Source of the DNA: Rhodoferax sp.
GTDB lineage: Bacteria > Pseudomonadota > Gammaproteobacteria > Burkholderiales > Burkholderiaceae_C
Direction of reading: 5' to 3'
Length of the DNA stretch: 39,670 bases
Assembly: GCA_026224975.1 (NCBI GenBank)
Contig: JAMFRW010000285.1
Coordinates: forward strand, 1 to 39,670
Each line of letters begins with the position of its first letter. The stretch's first letter is position 1. The notes beneath the pieces are model-generated. The model searched no databases, was not told the origin of the DNA, and worked only from the letters and a program-made list of their open reading frames with translations. The position numbers and the translations under genes were made by a program. Below, in pieces: positions 8,442 to 16,808 of this stretch.

Positions 8442-10319
8442 TCACGCCATCGACGGCAACGCCCGCTCTTCTTCCTCGTCGAGTTCCTCGCCCAAGAAGC
8501 CGCCGCTCTGGTGCGCCCAGAGCCGCGCATACAGGCCGTTTTGCGCCAGCAGGCTGCGGTGGTCGCCTTCTTCGACGATGCGGCCCTTGTCGAGCACGAT
8601 GAGGCGGTCCATCGCGGCGATGGTCGAGAGCCGGTGCGCGATGGCGACGACGGTCTTGCCTTCCATCAGCGTGTAGAGGCTGGCCTGGATGGCGGCTTCC
8701 ACTTCGGAATCGAGCGCGCTGGTGGCTTCGTCGAGCAGCAGGATGGGCGCGTCTTTCAGCATCACCCGCGCGATCGCGATTCGCTGGCGCTGGCCGCCGG
8801 AGAGCTTGACGCCGCGTTCGCCCACATGCGCGTCGTAAGCGCGGCGGTCCTTGGGGTCGGTGAGCGTCTGGATGAAGTCGTGCGCTTCAGCTCGCTTGGC
8901 AGCGGCGATCATCGCCTCGTCGCTCGCATCGGGCCGGCCGTAGAGGATGTTGTCGCGCACCGAGCGGTGCAGCAGCGAGGTGTCCTGCGTGACCATGCCG
9001 ACCTGCGCGCGCAGGCTGTCTTGCGTCACCAGCGCGATGTCTTGCCCGTCGATGATCACGCGGCCGGAGGCCACGTCGTAGAAGCGCAGGAGCAGGTTGA
9101 CCAGCGTCGATTTGCCGGCACCGGAGCGGCCGACCAAGCCGATCTTTTCGCCGGGGCGGATGTGCAGGACGAGCTTGTCGATGACGGGGGCCGACGCGCT
9201 CTTCTTCGCGCCGTAATCGAAGCTCACCTGCTCGAAGCGGACCTCGCCGCGCGGCACGACCAGCGGCTTCGCGCCCGGCGCATCGAGCACGGCGTGCAGG
9301 CGCGAGAGCGTGTTCATGCCGTCTTCCACCGTGCCCACGTGTTCGAAGAGCGAGGCCATCTCCCACATCACCCAGTGCGAGATGCCGTTGAGCCGCAGCG
9401 CCATCGCCGTCACCGCCGCCACCGCGCCGATGCCGACCTCGCCCCGCGTCCAAAGCCACAGCGTGCCGCCGCTGGTCATCAAAATCAGCAGCATGTTGAG
9501 CGTGTGGTTGACGATCTCGAATCCGCTCACCAGCCGCATCTGCGCATAAGCCGGCACCATGAATTCGCGCATCGCCGATTGCGCAAAACTGGCTTCGCGG
9601 CGCGCGTGCGAGAAGAGCTTGACCGTCGCGATGTTGGTGTAGGCATCGGTCACGCGGCCGGTCATCAACGAGCGGGCATCGGCCTGCTCCTGCGCGACCT
9701 TGCCCAGGCGCGGCACAAAATAGCTCATCGCGCCCACATAGAGCATGAACCAGCCGAGAAACGGCAGCAGCAGCCAGGCATCGAAGCTGCCCACCACCGC
9801 CACCATGGTGATGAAGTAGATGGCGACGAAGACCATGATGTCGCACAGGATCAGCACCGTGTCGCGCACCGCGAGCGCGGTCTGCATCACCTTGGCGGCC
9901 ACGCGGCCGGCGAATTCGTCCTGATAAAAATGCATGCTCTGCGCGAGCATCATGCGGTGAAAGTTCCAGCGCAGCCGCATCGGGAAGTTGCCTGACAGCG
10001 CCTGGTGCTTGAGCAGGGTTTGCAGCGCGATCAGGATCGGGCTGCCGAGCAGGATGGCCGCGAGCAGCAACAGGCTGCCGCGCTCCTGCGTCCACAGGTC
10101 GGCGGGCTTCACGGCACCCAGCCAATCGACGATGCGGCCCAGCATGCTGAACAGCAAGGCCTCGAACGCGCCGATGGCAGCAGTGCAAAGCGTCATCGCC
10201 AGCACGAACGGCCGCACGCCTGTCGTGCCAGCCCAGACGAATGGAAGCAGCCCGCGCGGCGGTGTGGGTGGTATGGCATCCGGATACGGATCGACGAGCT
10301 TTTCGAACCAGGCAAACAA
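8442..10319 (-). CDS. ABC exporter half-transporter (fused membrane and ATPase domains)
   Basis: A 625-residue type IV (MsbA/MDR-like) ABC exporter: an N-terminal six-helix membrane domain (about residues 30-335) and a C-terminal ATPase (about 360-600). The ATPase carries Walker A GRSGAGKST, a Q-loop (VTQDTSLL), signature LSGGQRQR, Walker B ILLLDEATSALD and the H-loop AHRLST, so all catalytic motifs are intact. Such proteins homodimerise and export lipids, drugs or peptides; the substrate cannot be told from sequence. The tail ends in an acidic run (EELDEEEE). The GTG/ATG choice is simple: ATG 10319 starts MFAWFEKL. It stands alone, with no accessory membrane-fusion gene next to it. Confidence 0.92.
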   Translation of the reverse strand: MFAWFEKLVDPYPDAIPPTPPRGLLPFVWAGTTGVRPFVLAMTLCTAAIGAFEALLFSMLGRIVDWLGAVKPADLWTQERGSLLLLAAILLGSPILIALQTLLKHQALSGNFPMRLRWNFHRMMLAQSMHFYQDEFAGRVAAKVMQTALAVRDTVLILCDIMVFVAIYFITMVAVVGSFDAWLLLPFLGWFMLYVGAMSYFVPRLGKVAQEQADARSLMTGRVTDAYTNIATVKLFSHARREASFAQSAMREFMVPAYAQMRLVSGFEIVNHTLNMLLILMTSGGTLWLWTRGEVGIGAVAAVTAMALRLNGISHWVMWEMASLFEHVGTVEDGMNTLSRLHAVLDAPGAKPLVVPRGEVRFEQVSFDYGAKKSASAPVIDKLVLHIRPGEKIGLVGRSGAGKSTLVNLLLRFYDVASGRVIIDGQDIALVTQDSLRAQVGMVTQDTSLLHRSVRDNILYGRPDASDEAMIAAAKRAEAHDFIQTLTDPKDRRAYDAHVGERGVKLSGGQRQRIAIARVMLKDAPILLLDEATSALDSEVEAAIQASLYTLMEGKTVVAIAHRLSTIAAMDRLIVLDKGRIVEEGDHRSLLAQNGLYARLWAHQSGGFLGEELDEEEERALPSMA

Positions 10320-10513
10320 GGGCGGGCTCCCGGGAGAAGCCGGCGAGGTTAGCCGATGCGCGTGACCGCGCGATGCGGCGGGGGCATCCGTTCATCGTCA
10401 GACCGCAGGAGCCAGAAACACACCACATCGGTGCATTCATCGCCCGATTCAAAGTAATGAGACGGAATGCGCACCAAGCCCGCTTGTCGAATCCCCTAAT
10501 GAGTGCAGTGTCT

Positions 10514-10525
10514 AGGGTTTTCCCT
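10514..10525. promoter_or_regulatory. Palindrome AGGGTTTTCCCT upstream of the DUF3563 gene
   Basis: AGGG-TTTT-CCCT is a perfect 4-bp dyad 36 bp before the DUF3563 start codon, in a locally AT-rich stretch within otherwise GC-rich DNA. Its position fits a regulator site or part of a promoter. No regulator is assigned. Confidence 0.35.
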
Positions 10526-10560
10526 TATGATTCAGGCCTGTTCCAAAAGGACCCAACACC

Positions 10561-10761
10561 ATGAACACCATCTTCCAATCGCTCTCCAGCTTCTTCAGCA
10601 TGTCGCCCTTGTCGGCGCAAGAACGTGACGACGCCTACCTGTCGCAATCGGTCGACATCTATGACCTCGAACGCCGCATGCGCAACCTCGACACCAGCCA
10701 GTACAACCTGAACGCCATCGCGCCCTACGGCATCCTGATGGGCGGCTCCGGAAGAGCTTGA
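10561..10761 (+). CDS. DUF3563 family small protein
   Basis: A 66-residue protein without a signal peptide. The core ERDDAYLSQSVDIYDLERRM is the DUF3563 signature found in small proteins of Burkholderiales and relatives; the rest is a short helix ending near YGILMG. The function is unknown. A ribosome-binding site (AAAAGGA) precedes ATG 10561. It is monocistronic: a run of GC-rich hairpins begins 12 bases after its stop, and its upstream region holds a short palindrome. Confidence 0.85.
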   Translation: MNTIFQSLSSFFSMSPLSAQERDDAYLSQSVDIYDLERRMRNLDTSQYNLNAIAPYGILMGGSGRA

Positions 10762-10772
10762 CCCACCCCCGA

Positions 10773-10839
10773 AGCGCCTTCGGCGCTCCCCCTCAAGGGG
10801 GCAACGCCACCGGCCCGGCAAAGCCGGCTCCACGGCGTT
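10773..10839. repeat. Triple-hairpin intergenic repeat (Burkholderiales type)
   Basis: Three adjacent dyads are visible: AGCGCC-TTC-GGCGCT (10773-10787), CCCCC-TCAA-GGGGG (10788-10801) and CCGGC-AAA-GCCGG (10815-10827). The last is nested inside AACGCC (10803-10808) and GGCGTT (10834-10839). I recognise this wording as a common interspersed repeat in Burkholderiales genomes. Here it may also end DUF3563 transcription, although no T-run follows. Confidence 0.6.
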
Positions 10840-10966
10840 CGCTTGATCTCGTCGGCATGAGATAAAACGAAACATGGCGATACCGGCCGGAGACGACACC
10901 AGCGCGAGCGCCGGGCACGATGACACCTGTGTATTGCACAGCATCATCACTCCCAAGGAAGCTCAC

Positions 10967-11434
10967 ATGAAACGCTGGATCAAACGAACCTTCATCGGCC
11001 TCATCGGCGCCACCGTCGTTCTCGGCAGCCTCGGGGCCTGCTCGACGCACCGCTTCGGCGGCGGCCACGAAATGAGCGCGGAAGACTCGGCCAAAATGCG
11101 CGAGCGCATGCTCGAACGCGCGGGCAAGGAATTGAACCTCGACGACGCGCAGAAGCAGCGCCTCGCCGTGCTCGCCGACAAGATGCGCGACAGCCGCACT
11201 GCGGTGATGGGCGCGACCAATCCGCGCACCGAAGCGCAGGCGCTCGTCGCCGGCACCAAGTTCGACCGCGAACGCGCGCAGGCCTTGGTCGACGGCAAGC
11301 TTGGCGCCGTGCGCGGCAAGAGTCCGGAAGTGATCGCCGCGGCGGCCGACTTCTACGACAGTTTGCGTCCCGAGCAACAGCAGAAGGTGCGCGACTTCAT
11401 GGCCAAGCGCCGAGGCTGGGGTCACCGCGGCTGA
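10967..11434 (+). CDS. Spy/CpxP-like periplasmic lipoprotein
   Basis: A 155-residue envelope protein. The N terminus MKRWIKR plus hydrophobic stretch ends in the lipobox LGAC, making Cys25 the lipidation site. The mature part is helical and contains two LTxxQ-like elements (LNLDDAQKQRL and LRPEQQQKVRDF), the hallmark of the Spy/CpxP family of stress chaperones and sensor-kinase modulators. Classical Spy and CpxP are soluble, so the lipid anchor is a variation. It lies 83 bp upstream of an OmpR-type regulator and its kinase, on the same strand, matching the CpxP-CpxR-CpxA arrangement. ATG 10967 follows an AAGGAA ribosome-binding site; the longer frame from 10874 would bury the signal peptide. 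Confidence 0.82.
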   Translation: MKRWIKRTFIGLIGATVVLGSLGACSTHRFGGGHEMSAEDSAKMRERMLERAGKELNLDDAQKQRLAVLADKMRDSRTAVMGATNPRTEAQALVAGTKFDRERAQALVDGKLGAVRGKSPEVIAAAADFYDSLRPEQQQKVRDFMAKRRGWGHRG

Positions 11435-11517
11435 GCAACGTCCCGGTCGTTCAGATCGCCAGCGCGTTGCATCGAACGGCGACGCATTGGCCCGGGCCGA
11501 TTGGTGACAATCCGCCC

Positions 11518-12228
11518 ATGCGCCGCCTCCTGCTGATCGACGACGACGCGCTGCTCGCGGCGCCGCTCAAGACCTTTTTCGAACGCTTCGACTTTGCGCT
11601 CGACAGTGCCGTTCGTCCGAGCGCCGGGCTCGCGCTGCTGCGCCAGCCGCCAGCTGGCCAGTTGCCCTACGACGCGGCCATCCTCGATGTGATGCTGCCC
11701 GAGATGGATGGCTTCGAACTCTGCCGCACCATCCGCCGCGAGAGCGAGGCGTTCGTGAGAGACGTGCCCATCATCATGCTGACCGCCCGCGGTGATGTGA
11801 TGGACCGGGTGATCGGCCTCGAGATCGGCGCCGATGATTACCTGCCCAAACCCTTCGAGCCGCGCGAGCTGCTGGCCCGCCTGCAGACCGTGTTGCGGCG
11901 AGCGCGCACGCCTGCGGTCGAAAGCAACGCCAAGCGGCTCTCTTTCGACGGGCTGGAGATCGACCTCGAACGCCGGCAGGTGCTGCGCGCGAGTGAGGTC
12001 GTCGAACTCACCAGCACCGAGTTCGAATTGCTGGTGCTGCTGGCGCGCGAGCCGCAAAAAGTCTTCAGCCGCGACGACATCCTGAACCGCCTGCGCGGCC
12101 ACGAAGCCGATCTCTACACCCGCGCCGTCGACATCCTGGTGAGCCGGCTGCGCAAGAAGCTGGAGCCGCTGGACTGCATCAAGACGCTGCGCAACGTGGG
12201 CTACACGTTTGCCGGAGCGCGGGCTTGA
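11518..12228 (+). CDS. OmpR/PhoB-family response regulator (CpxR-like by context)
   Basis: A 236-residue two-domain regulator. The receiver domain (about residues 1-118) has the acidic pair Asp8/Asp9, the phospho-acceptor Asp57 (AILDVMLPEMDG), Thr89 and Lys111 (DDYLPKPF). The winged-helix DNA-binding domain (about 135-233) has the ELTSTEFELLVLLA core and ends in TLRNVGYTF, typical of OmpR/PhoB proteins. Both switch and catalytic residues are present. The kinase gene downstream overlaps its stop codon (TTG start inside TTGA), so the pair is translationally coupled. The Spy/CpxP-like gene directly upstream suggests an envelope-stress regulon. RstA-like is the alternative assignment. Confidence 0.9.
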   Translation: MRRLLLIDDDALLAAPLKTFFERFDFALDSAVRPSAGLALLRQPPAGQLPYDAAILDVMLPEMDGFELCRTIRRESEAFVRDVPIIMLTARGDVMDRVIGLEIGADDYLPKPFEPRELLARLQTVLRRARTPAVESNAKRLSFDGLEIDLERRQVLRASEVVELTSTEFELLVLLAREPQKVFSRDDILNRLRGHEADLYTRAVDILVSRLRKKLEPLDCIKTLRNVGYTFAGARA

Positions 12229-13676
12229 GGGGCACGGACTTAGAGGGCCGGCGCCACGCCTGGCGCGGCTTGCGCCACTCGCTGGGCGCGCGGCTGGTCA
12301 CCGTGTTCGTGCTGCTGGCCCTCTTCATGACCTTCACCTTCGTCGCCGGCATGCAGGCAGCGCTGCGCTTCGGCTGGGGCGAATACGTACGCCCGCTGGT
12401 AGCCGACTACGCCGACACGCTCGTCGCCCAGATCGGCACGCCACCCGACATCGCCAAGGCCGAAGCGCTGACCCGCCGGCTGCCCTTGCGCATTCGCATC
12501 ACCGGGCCGGTGGTCAACTGGTCATCGCATCCAGGTGAGTTCGGTGACGGGCGATCCACGGGGCGCCACACAGCGCCCGGCGCAGCGCGCGATGAAGCCG
12601 ACCATCCAGCCCTCGACAGCCACCGCCCACGCGACACCTGGCGTCCGACGCGCCTGCTGGCCGACGGCCACCGCATCACCTTCGGCATGGCGTTCGCGCC
12701 GCACGACACCACGGCCACGAGCGACGGCAGCATCGACAGCGAACCCGAAGACCGCCCGCGCCGCATCGGCTGGATCACGCTCGGCGTGCTGTTGCTGCTG
12801 ACCGCCCTCGCCTACGCGCTGGTGCGCCATTGGCTGCGCCCGCTGCGCGACATCGGCGCCGGTGCCGAGCGCTATGGCCGCGGCGATTTCTCGCAGCCGA
12901 TTGCGCGCCGGCACGACGACGAGCTGGGCAGCCTCGCCGGCCAGATCAACGCGATGGCCGGCAGCCTGCACCACATGCGCGATGCCCAGCGCCAGTTGCT
13001 GCTGGCCATCAGCCACGAACTGCGTTCGCCGCTGACGCGTGCCCGGCTCAATGCCGAACTGGTGGCCGAAGGCACGGCGCGCGACGCGCTGCTGCACGAT
13101 CTGGCCGAGATGCGCGACCTCATCACCGACCTGCTGGAAAGCGAGCGCCTGGAAAACGGGCACGCGGCCTTGCAGTTGGAGGAGAGCGACTTGAATGCGC
13201 TGGTGGGTGAGATGACGACCGGGCCGTCGGCCGATGGCGTCGAGCTGACGCTGGATGATTCGCTGCCCGAGATTCCGCTCGACCGCACTCGTATCAAACT
13301 GCTGTTGCGCAACCTGCTGGACAACGCGCTGCGGCATGGCGCCCCGGGGGAAGCAGGTTCCAGCGCAACGCAGCCGCCGCAGGTCCGAACCTGGCTGGAT
13401 AAATCCGAAGGCGCCCTGCACATCACAGTCCGCGATCGCGGACCTGGCGTGGACGATGCGCAATTGCCGCATCTGGCCGAAGCCTTCTACCGCGCCGACT
13501 CGGCCCGCCAACGCGCGACGGGTGGCGTCGGCCTGGGGCTGCATCTGTGCCGCCTCGTGGCGCAAGCCCACGGCGGGCGGCTCATCTTGCGCAATGCGCA
13601 TCCTGGCCTGGAGGCCGAGCTGATCCTGCCGATCGCTTACTTGCGGATGTTGTCGAGCGCCACGGGCGCGATATAG
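12225..13676 (+). CDS. Membrane sensor histidine kinase (CpxA-like by context)
   Basis: A 483-residue kinase. The first membrane helix is near residues 24-42, followed by a ~140-residue periplasmic sensor region and a second helix near 183-204. A HAMP segment comes next, then the dimerisation box AISHELRSPLTRAR with phospho-acceptor His264, and an ATPase domain with N-box Asn367 (NLLDNALRHG), DRGPGVDD and GVGLGLHLC. All kinase elements are intact. TTG 12225 overlapping the regulator's TGA is chosen as start; TTG 12270 is the alternative. The sensor domain shows no fold I recognise and is polar and rich in Arg, His and Asp around residues 105-150. The 3' end overlaps the convergent Sel1-like gene by 40 bp. 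Confidence 0.9.
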   Translation: MRGTDLEGRRHAWRGLRHSLGARLVTVFVLLALFMTFTFVAGMQAALRFGWGEYVRPLVADYADTLVAQIGTPPDIAKAEALTRRLPLRIRITGPVVNWSSHPGEFGDGRSTGRHTAPGAARDEADHPALDSHRPRDTWRPTRLLADGHRITFGMAFAPHDTTATSDGSIDSEPEDRPRRIGWITLGVLLLLTALAYALVRHWLRPLRDIGAGAERYGRGDFSQPIARRHDDELGSLAGQINAMAGSLHHMRDAQRQLLLAISHELRSPLTRARLNAELVAEGTARDALLHDLAEMRDLITDLLESERLENGHAALQLEESDLNALVGEMTTGPSADGVELTLDDSLPEIPLDRTRIKLLLRNLLDNALRHGAPGEAGSSATQPPQVRTWLDKSEGALHITVRDRGPGVDDAQLPHLAEAFYRADSARQRATGGVGLGLHLCRLVAQAHGGRLILRNAHPGLEAELILPIAYLRMLSSATGAI

Positions 13677-14239
13677 CCGAGCTGCTCAGCGCGTGTTTCG
13701 TAGTTGGCCGCGAGGGCCGGCTGGTTGTCGCGCCGGAAGTGCACAGAAAGTTCATAGCTCGCGTCCGGCTGGCCGAGCATGGCCGCGAACTGCAGCCAGC
13801 CCACATACCGGTTCACGTCCGGCGCGGCGCCGCTGCCCGGGCGGTGCAGGTGCGCCAGGCGCAGCGCGGCTTCCTTGTCGCCGAGGGCGGCCTTGCGCAG
13901 ATCGGCACGCGACTCGGGCGTGAGCTCGACGGCCTGGAACGAGGTGCGGTAGAGGCGAACATCGTTGCGCTTGAGCAGGCGCAGCGCTTCGGTCGCCCGG
14001 GCCAGCATCTGGCTGGCGCTGTCTGAGGCCTGGCCTTGCGGATAGCTGCGCAGGTAGCTGCCCGCCAGTTCGGCAATGTCGCCCGGCCAGACGGCTTGCT
14101 GCAACTCGGCCCGCAGCGAGGCTTCCGGCAGGGCCGTGGCCGACGTGACCGCTGCGTGCGCGGCGCCCGTGAAAGTGCCGATAGAGAGCGCCAAGCCGAG
14201 CAGCGCGGGGGCCAGAGTTTTCTTGAGCATTCGAATCAC
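13637..14239 (-). CDS. Secreted protein with Sel1/TPR-like repeats
   Basis: A 200-residue protein with a clear signal peptide (lysines, then a hydrophobic core, cleavage near AHA-A around residue 29). The mature part is helical. Residues ~125-190 (DKEAALRLAHLHRPG then YVGWLQFAAMLGQPDASYEL) look like two Sel1-type helical repeats, which usually mediate protein contacts. No enzyme motif is visible. ATG 14239 could be replaced by ATG 14230 (MLKKTL), which gives a tighter signal peptide. It is convergent with the kinase gene and overlaps its last 40 bp. Function is unknown; periplasmic location is inferred from the signal peptide. Confidence 0.75.
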   Translation of the reverse strand: MIRMLKKTLAPALLGLALSIGTFTGAAHAAVTSATALPEASLRAELQQAVWPGDIAELAGSYLRSYPQGQASDSASQMLARATEALRLLKRNDVRLYRTSFQAVELTPESRADLRKAALGDKEAALRLAHLHRPGSGAAPDVNRYVGWLQFAAMLGQPDASYELSVHFRRDNQPALAANYETRAEQLGYIAPVALDNIRK

Positions 14240-14419
14240 CCAGCGAATCTGTTGAGATGGCCTAGTGTTTCTCTGTAACAGGTAACTGTGTGTTTTCTGG
14301 ACAGTCGGGCGTGAACAGCCACCGGCACTTTCTCACACATCCTGCGACCAAAGCGCCCGAGCAACAGGTTTAAGGGATTGACAGTCCGCCGCGCGCTCTG
14401 CCCTTCGGTTGGTTCGACG

Positions 14420-15016
14420 TTACTTGGCCGACTTCGCGGCCGCCCAGTCCTTCAGCGCCGCCAGGGTTTTTTCCACATGTCGGCTCGGGTTCAAGCTCTG
14501 GTAGTTGTAGACCACCGCGCCGTCGGGCGCGATCACATAGGACACGCGGTTGGCGTAGTCGGGCAGGATCATCATGGCCGCGTCGTAGGACTTGACGATG
14601 GTCTTGCCGCTGTCGGAGGCCACCGGAAACTTGCCCTGGCAGGCCTGGGCCGAGAACTTGCCAAGGGTTTCGATGTCGTCCGTCGATACGCCGACCACCG
14701 TGGCGCCCGCCGCCTCGAACTTGGCGATGTTCTCGGCGAACTCGTGCGCCTCGGCCGAGCAGCCGACCGAAAACGCCGCCGGAAAGAAATAGAGCACCAC
14801 TGGCCCCTTGGCGAGCGACTGCGCCAGCGAAAACTGGTAGACCTTGCCGTTGAGCGCGGCAGCAGTTGTAAAGTCAGGCGCCCTTTCCCCGACATCCAAG
14901 GCGGCCCATGCGGGCGCGGTGATCGTCAGAGCGACCAGCGCCACGGCCGCCGCCGCGGACCTGAACGCGAACAGGCTCTTGTTCATCCCCTTTTTGTTCA
15001 CGATGATCTTGTTCAT
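14420..15016 (-). CDS. Exported BCP/PrxQ-like peroxiredoxin
   Basis: A 198-residue protein: a signal peptide (hydrophobic residues ~19-38, cleavage near AWA-A) and a thioredoxin-fold AhpC/TSA domain. The active-site motif is PAAFSVGC with peroxidatic Cys86, and Cys126 is a candidate resolving cysteine, so the enzyme should reduce peroxides. Export is unusual for the bacterioferritin-comigratory type but known. ATG 15016 has an AAGGAAGAG ribosome-binding site; a second in-frame ATG at 14986 would shorten the N terminus to a more ordinary signal peptide. Its start codon is only 21 bp from the divergent phospholipase D gene's first ATG. Confidence 0.87.
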   Translation of the reverse strand: MNKIIVNKKGMNKSLFAFRSAAAAVALVALTITAPAWAALDVGERAPDFTTAAALNGKVYQFSLAQSLAKGPVVLYFFPAAFSVGCSAEAHEFAENIAKFEAAGATVVGVSTDDIETLGKFSAQACQGKFPVASDSGKTIVKSYDAAMMILPDYANRVSYVIAPDGAVVYNYQSLNPSRHVEKTLAALKDWAAAKSAK

Positions 15017-15037
15017 CTCTCTTCCTTTGGACTTCGT

Positions 15038-16789
15038 ATGCCATTCGTAGCCAGCAATGCGCCTGAGTCGTCCTCCCCATACGGCAAGGCCCTGCCGCCA
15101 GATGCAGGCGCGGCGCTCGCTTCGCAGTTCTTCACGGCGCTGGTGCACGCCCTGCTCGGCGTCACACGCGCTTTTGCACGCTGCTTCGAACTGTACGCTC
15201 CGACCGCATTTTTCGGCGCGGCCCGCGCCAAGGCATTGCTGGCGCTGGGGCTGGCGCCGCTGCTGTTTCTGGGCGCCTGCAGCAGCCTGCCGACCGGCGT
15301 GGTGCGCACACCGTCGAGCGCCATGTGGCCGAGCGCCGAAACCGCGCTCGGCAAGATCGCGAAGGCCTCCACGCCGTCTTCCGAGCAGACTGGCGTGCGC
15401 CTGATGCCCCTCGGCGTGTACTCGCTCGAAGCGCGGGTGCAGCTTGCGCAGCGCGCCCAGCACTCGCTCGACGTGCAGTACTACGTGATCGAGAACGACG
15501 CCACCGGCCGGCTGCTGCTGCGCAGCCTGCGCGATGCGGCGGCGCGCGGCGTGCGGGTGCGGCTGCTGGTGGACGATCTCTACACCGAGCACACCGATCG
15601 GATGTTGCGTGCGCTCTCTGCACACCCGAATGTCGAGGTGCGGCTCTTCAACCCCTTCACCACCGCGCGCTGGGGCGGCGTGCTGGCGCGCTACGGCTGG
15701 TCGGTCTTCGATTTCCAGCGGCTCAACCACCGCATGCACAACAAGCTCTTCATCGCCGACGGCGTGATGGCGGTGGCCGGCGGGCGCAACATCGGCGACG
15801 AATACTTTCTGCGCCACGCCGAGCAGAACTTCGTCGACATGGATGCCTTCGTGATGGGCCAGGTCGTGGGCCAGATGGCCAGCATCTTCGACGGCTACTG
15901 GAACAGCGAGGTCGTCTACCCGATCGAATCCATCGGCACGCCGCTCAAGGACCGGATCAAGGCACAGCAGACCTTCACCGAGCTGATCGACGCCGAGCCG
16001 CTCTCGCCGCCGCTCGACCCGCCACCGGTCGATGTGCTGGGCTACGGCCCCATCAGCGAGGAGCTGGAAGCCGGCCAGATCGGCCTGGTCTGGGGCGTGG
16101 CCACCGCCTTTGCCGACCCGCCCGACAAGCTGCATCAGATGACGCCGCAGGAGGCGTATTCGATGAGCGTCACCCACAGCGTGATGACCCGCATCTGGAC
16201 CGCCGACACCGAGCTGGTGGTGACCTCGCCCTACCTCATCCCCGGACCGCGCGGCATGGCCTCGATCACCGAACTGCGGCGCAAGAACGTGAAGGTCACC
16301 ATCATGACCAACTCGCTCGCCGCGACCGACGAGCCGCTGGTCCACAACGGCTACTCGCACTACCGCTACAAGATGCTCGAACAAGGCGTCGACCTCTACG
16401 AGCTGAGCCCCACGCGCGCGCAGCAGACCAAGCGGCTCGGCATGTTCGGCCAGTCGCTCGGGCGCCTGCATGCCAAGACGGCGGTGATCGACCGCAAGAC
16501 GGTCTTCATCGGCTCGATGAACCTCGACCCGCGCTCGGCCAGCGTCAACACCGAGTTCGGCATGTTCTTCGACAGCCCGGGCGTGGCCAAGGAGCTGCTG
16601 CGCGTCATCAACATCAGCAAGCTGCAGAGCGCCTACCACGTGCGCATCGCGCCCAAGGGCACGACGCTGCAATGGCTCACCACCGACGACGACAAGGAGA
16701 TGATCCTGACGACCGAGCCGGAGTCATCGCTCTGGTTCCGCGTCAACAACATGTTCTTCGGCTGGTTCGTGCCCGAGCAGCTCTTGTAG
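15038..16789 (+). CDS. Phospholipase D-family lipoprotein (ClsC/YmdC-like)
   Basis: A protein of up to 583 residues with two HKD catalytic motifs: HNKLFIADGVMAVAGGRNIG and HAKTAVIDRKTVFIGSMNLD. These give the paired His-Lys-Asp half-sites of the phospholipase D superfamily. Length, spacing and the YYVIENDATGRLLLR lead-in match the ClsC/YmdC branch, which makes cardiolipin from phosphatidylglycerol with a second phospholipid. Residues ~63-81 form a hydrophobic stretch ending in the lipobox LGAC (Cys81), suggesting a membrane-anchored lipoprotein. With ATG 15038 that signal sits unusually far in. An in-frame GTG at 15143 would shorten the lead to 46 residues and relieve crowding with the divergent gene. 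The GMC gene starts 19 bp downstream. Confidence 0.88.
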   Translation: MPFVASNAPESSSPYGKALPPDAGAALASQFFTALVHALLGVTRAFARCFELYAPTAFFGAARAKALLALGLAPLLFLGACSSLPTGVVRTPSSAMWPSAETALGKIAKASTPSSEQTGVRLMPLGVYSLEARVQLAQRAQHSLDVQYYVIENDATGRLLLRSLRDAAARGVRVRLLVDDLYTEHTDRMLRALSAHPNVEVRLFNPFTTARWGGVLARYGWSVFDFQRLNHRMHNKLFIADGVMAVAGGRNIGDEYFLRHAEQNFVDMDAFVMGQVVGQMASIFDGYWNSEVVYPIESIGTPLKDRIKAQQTFTELIDAEPLSPPLDPPPVDVLGYGPISEELEAGQIGLVWGVATAFADPPDKLHQMTPQEAYSMSVTHSVMTRIWTADTELVVTSPYLIPGPRGMASITELRRKNVKVTIMTNSLAATDEPLVHNGYSHYRYKMLEQGVDLYELSPTRAQQTKRLGMFGQSLGRLHAKTAVIDRKTVFIGSMNLDPRSASVNTEFGMFFDSPGVAKELLRVINISKLQSAYHVRIAPKGTTLQWLTTDDDKEMILTTEPESSLWFRVNNMFFGWFVPEQLL

Positions 16790-16808
16790 CTTTTTCGAAG
16801 ACGCCACC

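Noticed and set aside
10320-10560. Possible additional small gene between the ABC exporter and DUF3563
   Set aside because: Frames there give Arg/Ser-rich translations without motifs; the stretch is better read as upstream regulatory DNA.
12209-12538. Plus-strand small frame overlapping the kinase start
   Set aside because: Alternative frame of the kinase N terminus with Arg-rich translation.
15017-16672. Minus-strand frame continuing upstream of the peroxiredoxin across the PLD gene
   Set aside because: It is an open extension of the peroxiredoxin frame only; the signal peptide and ribosome-binding site place the start at 15016, and the extension has no domain.
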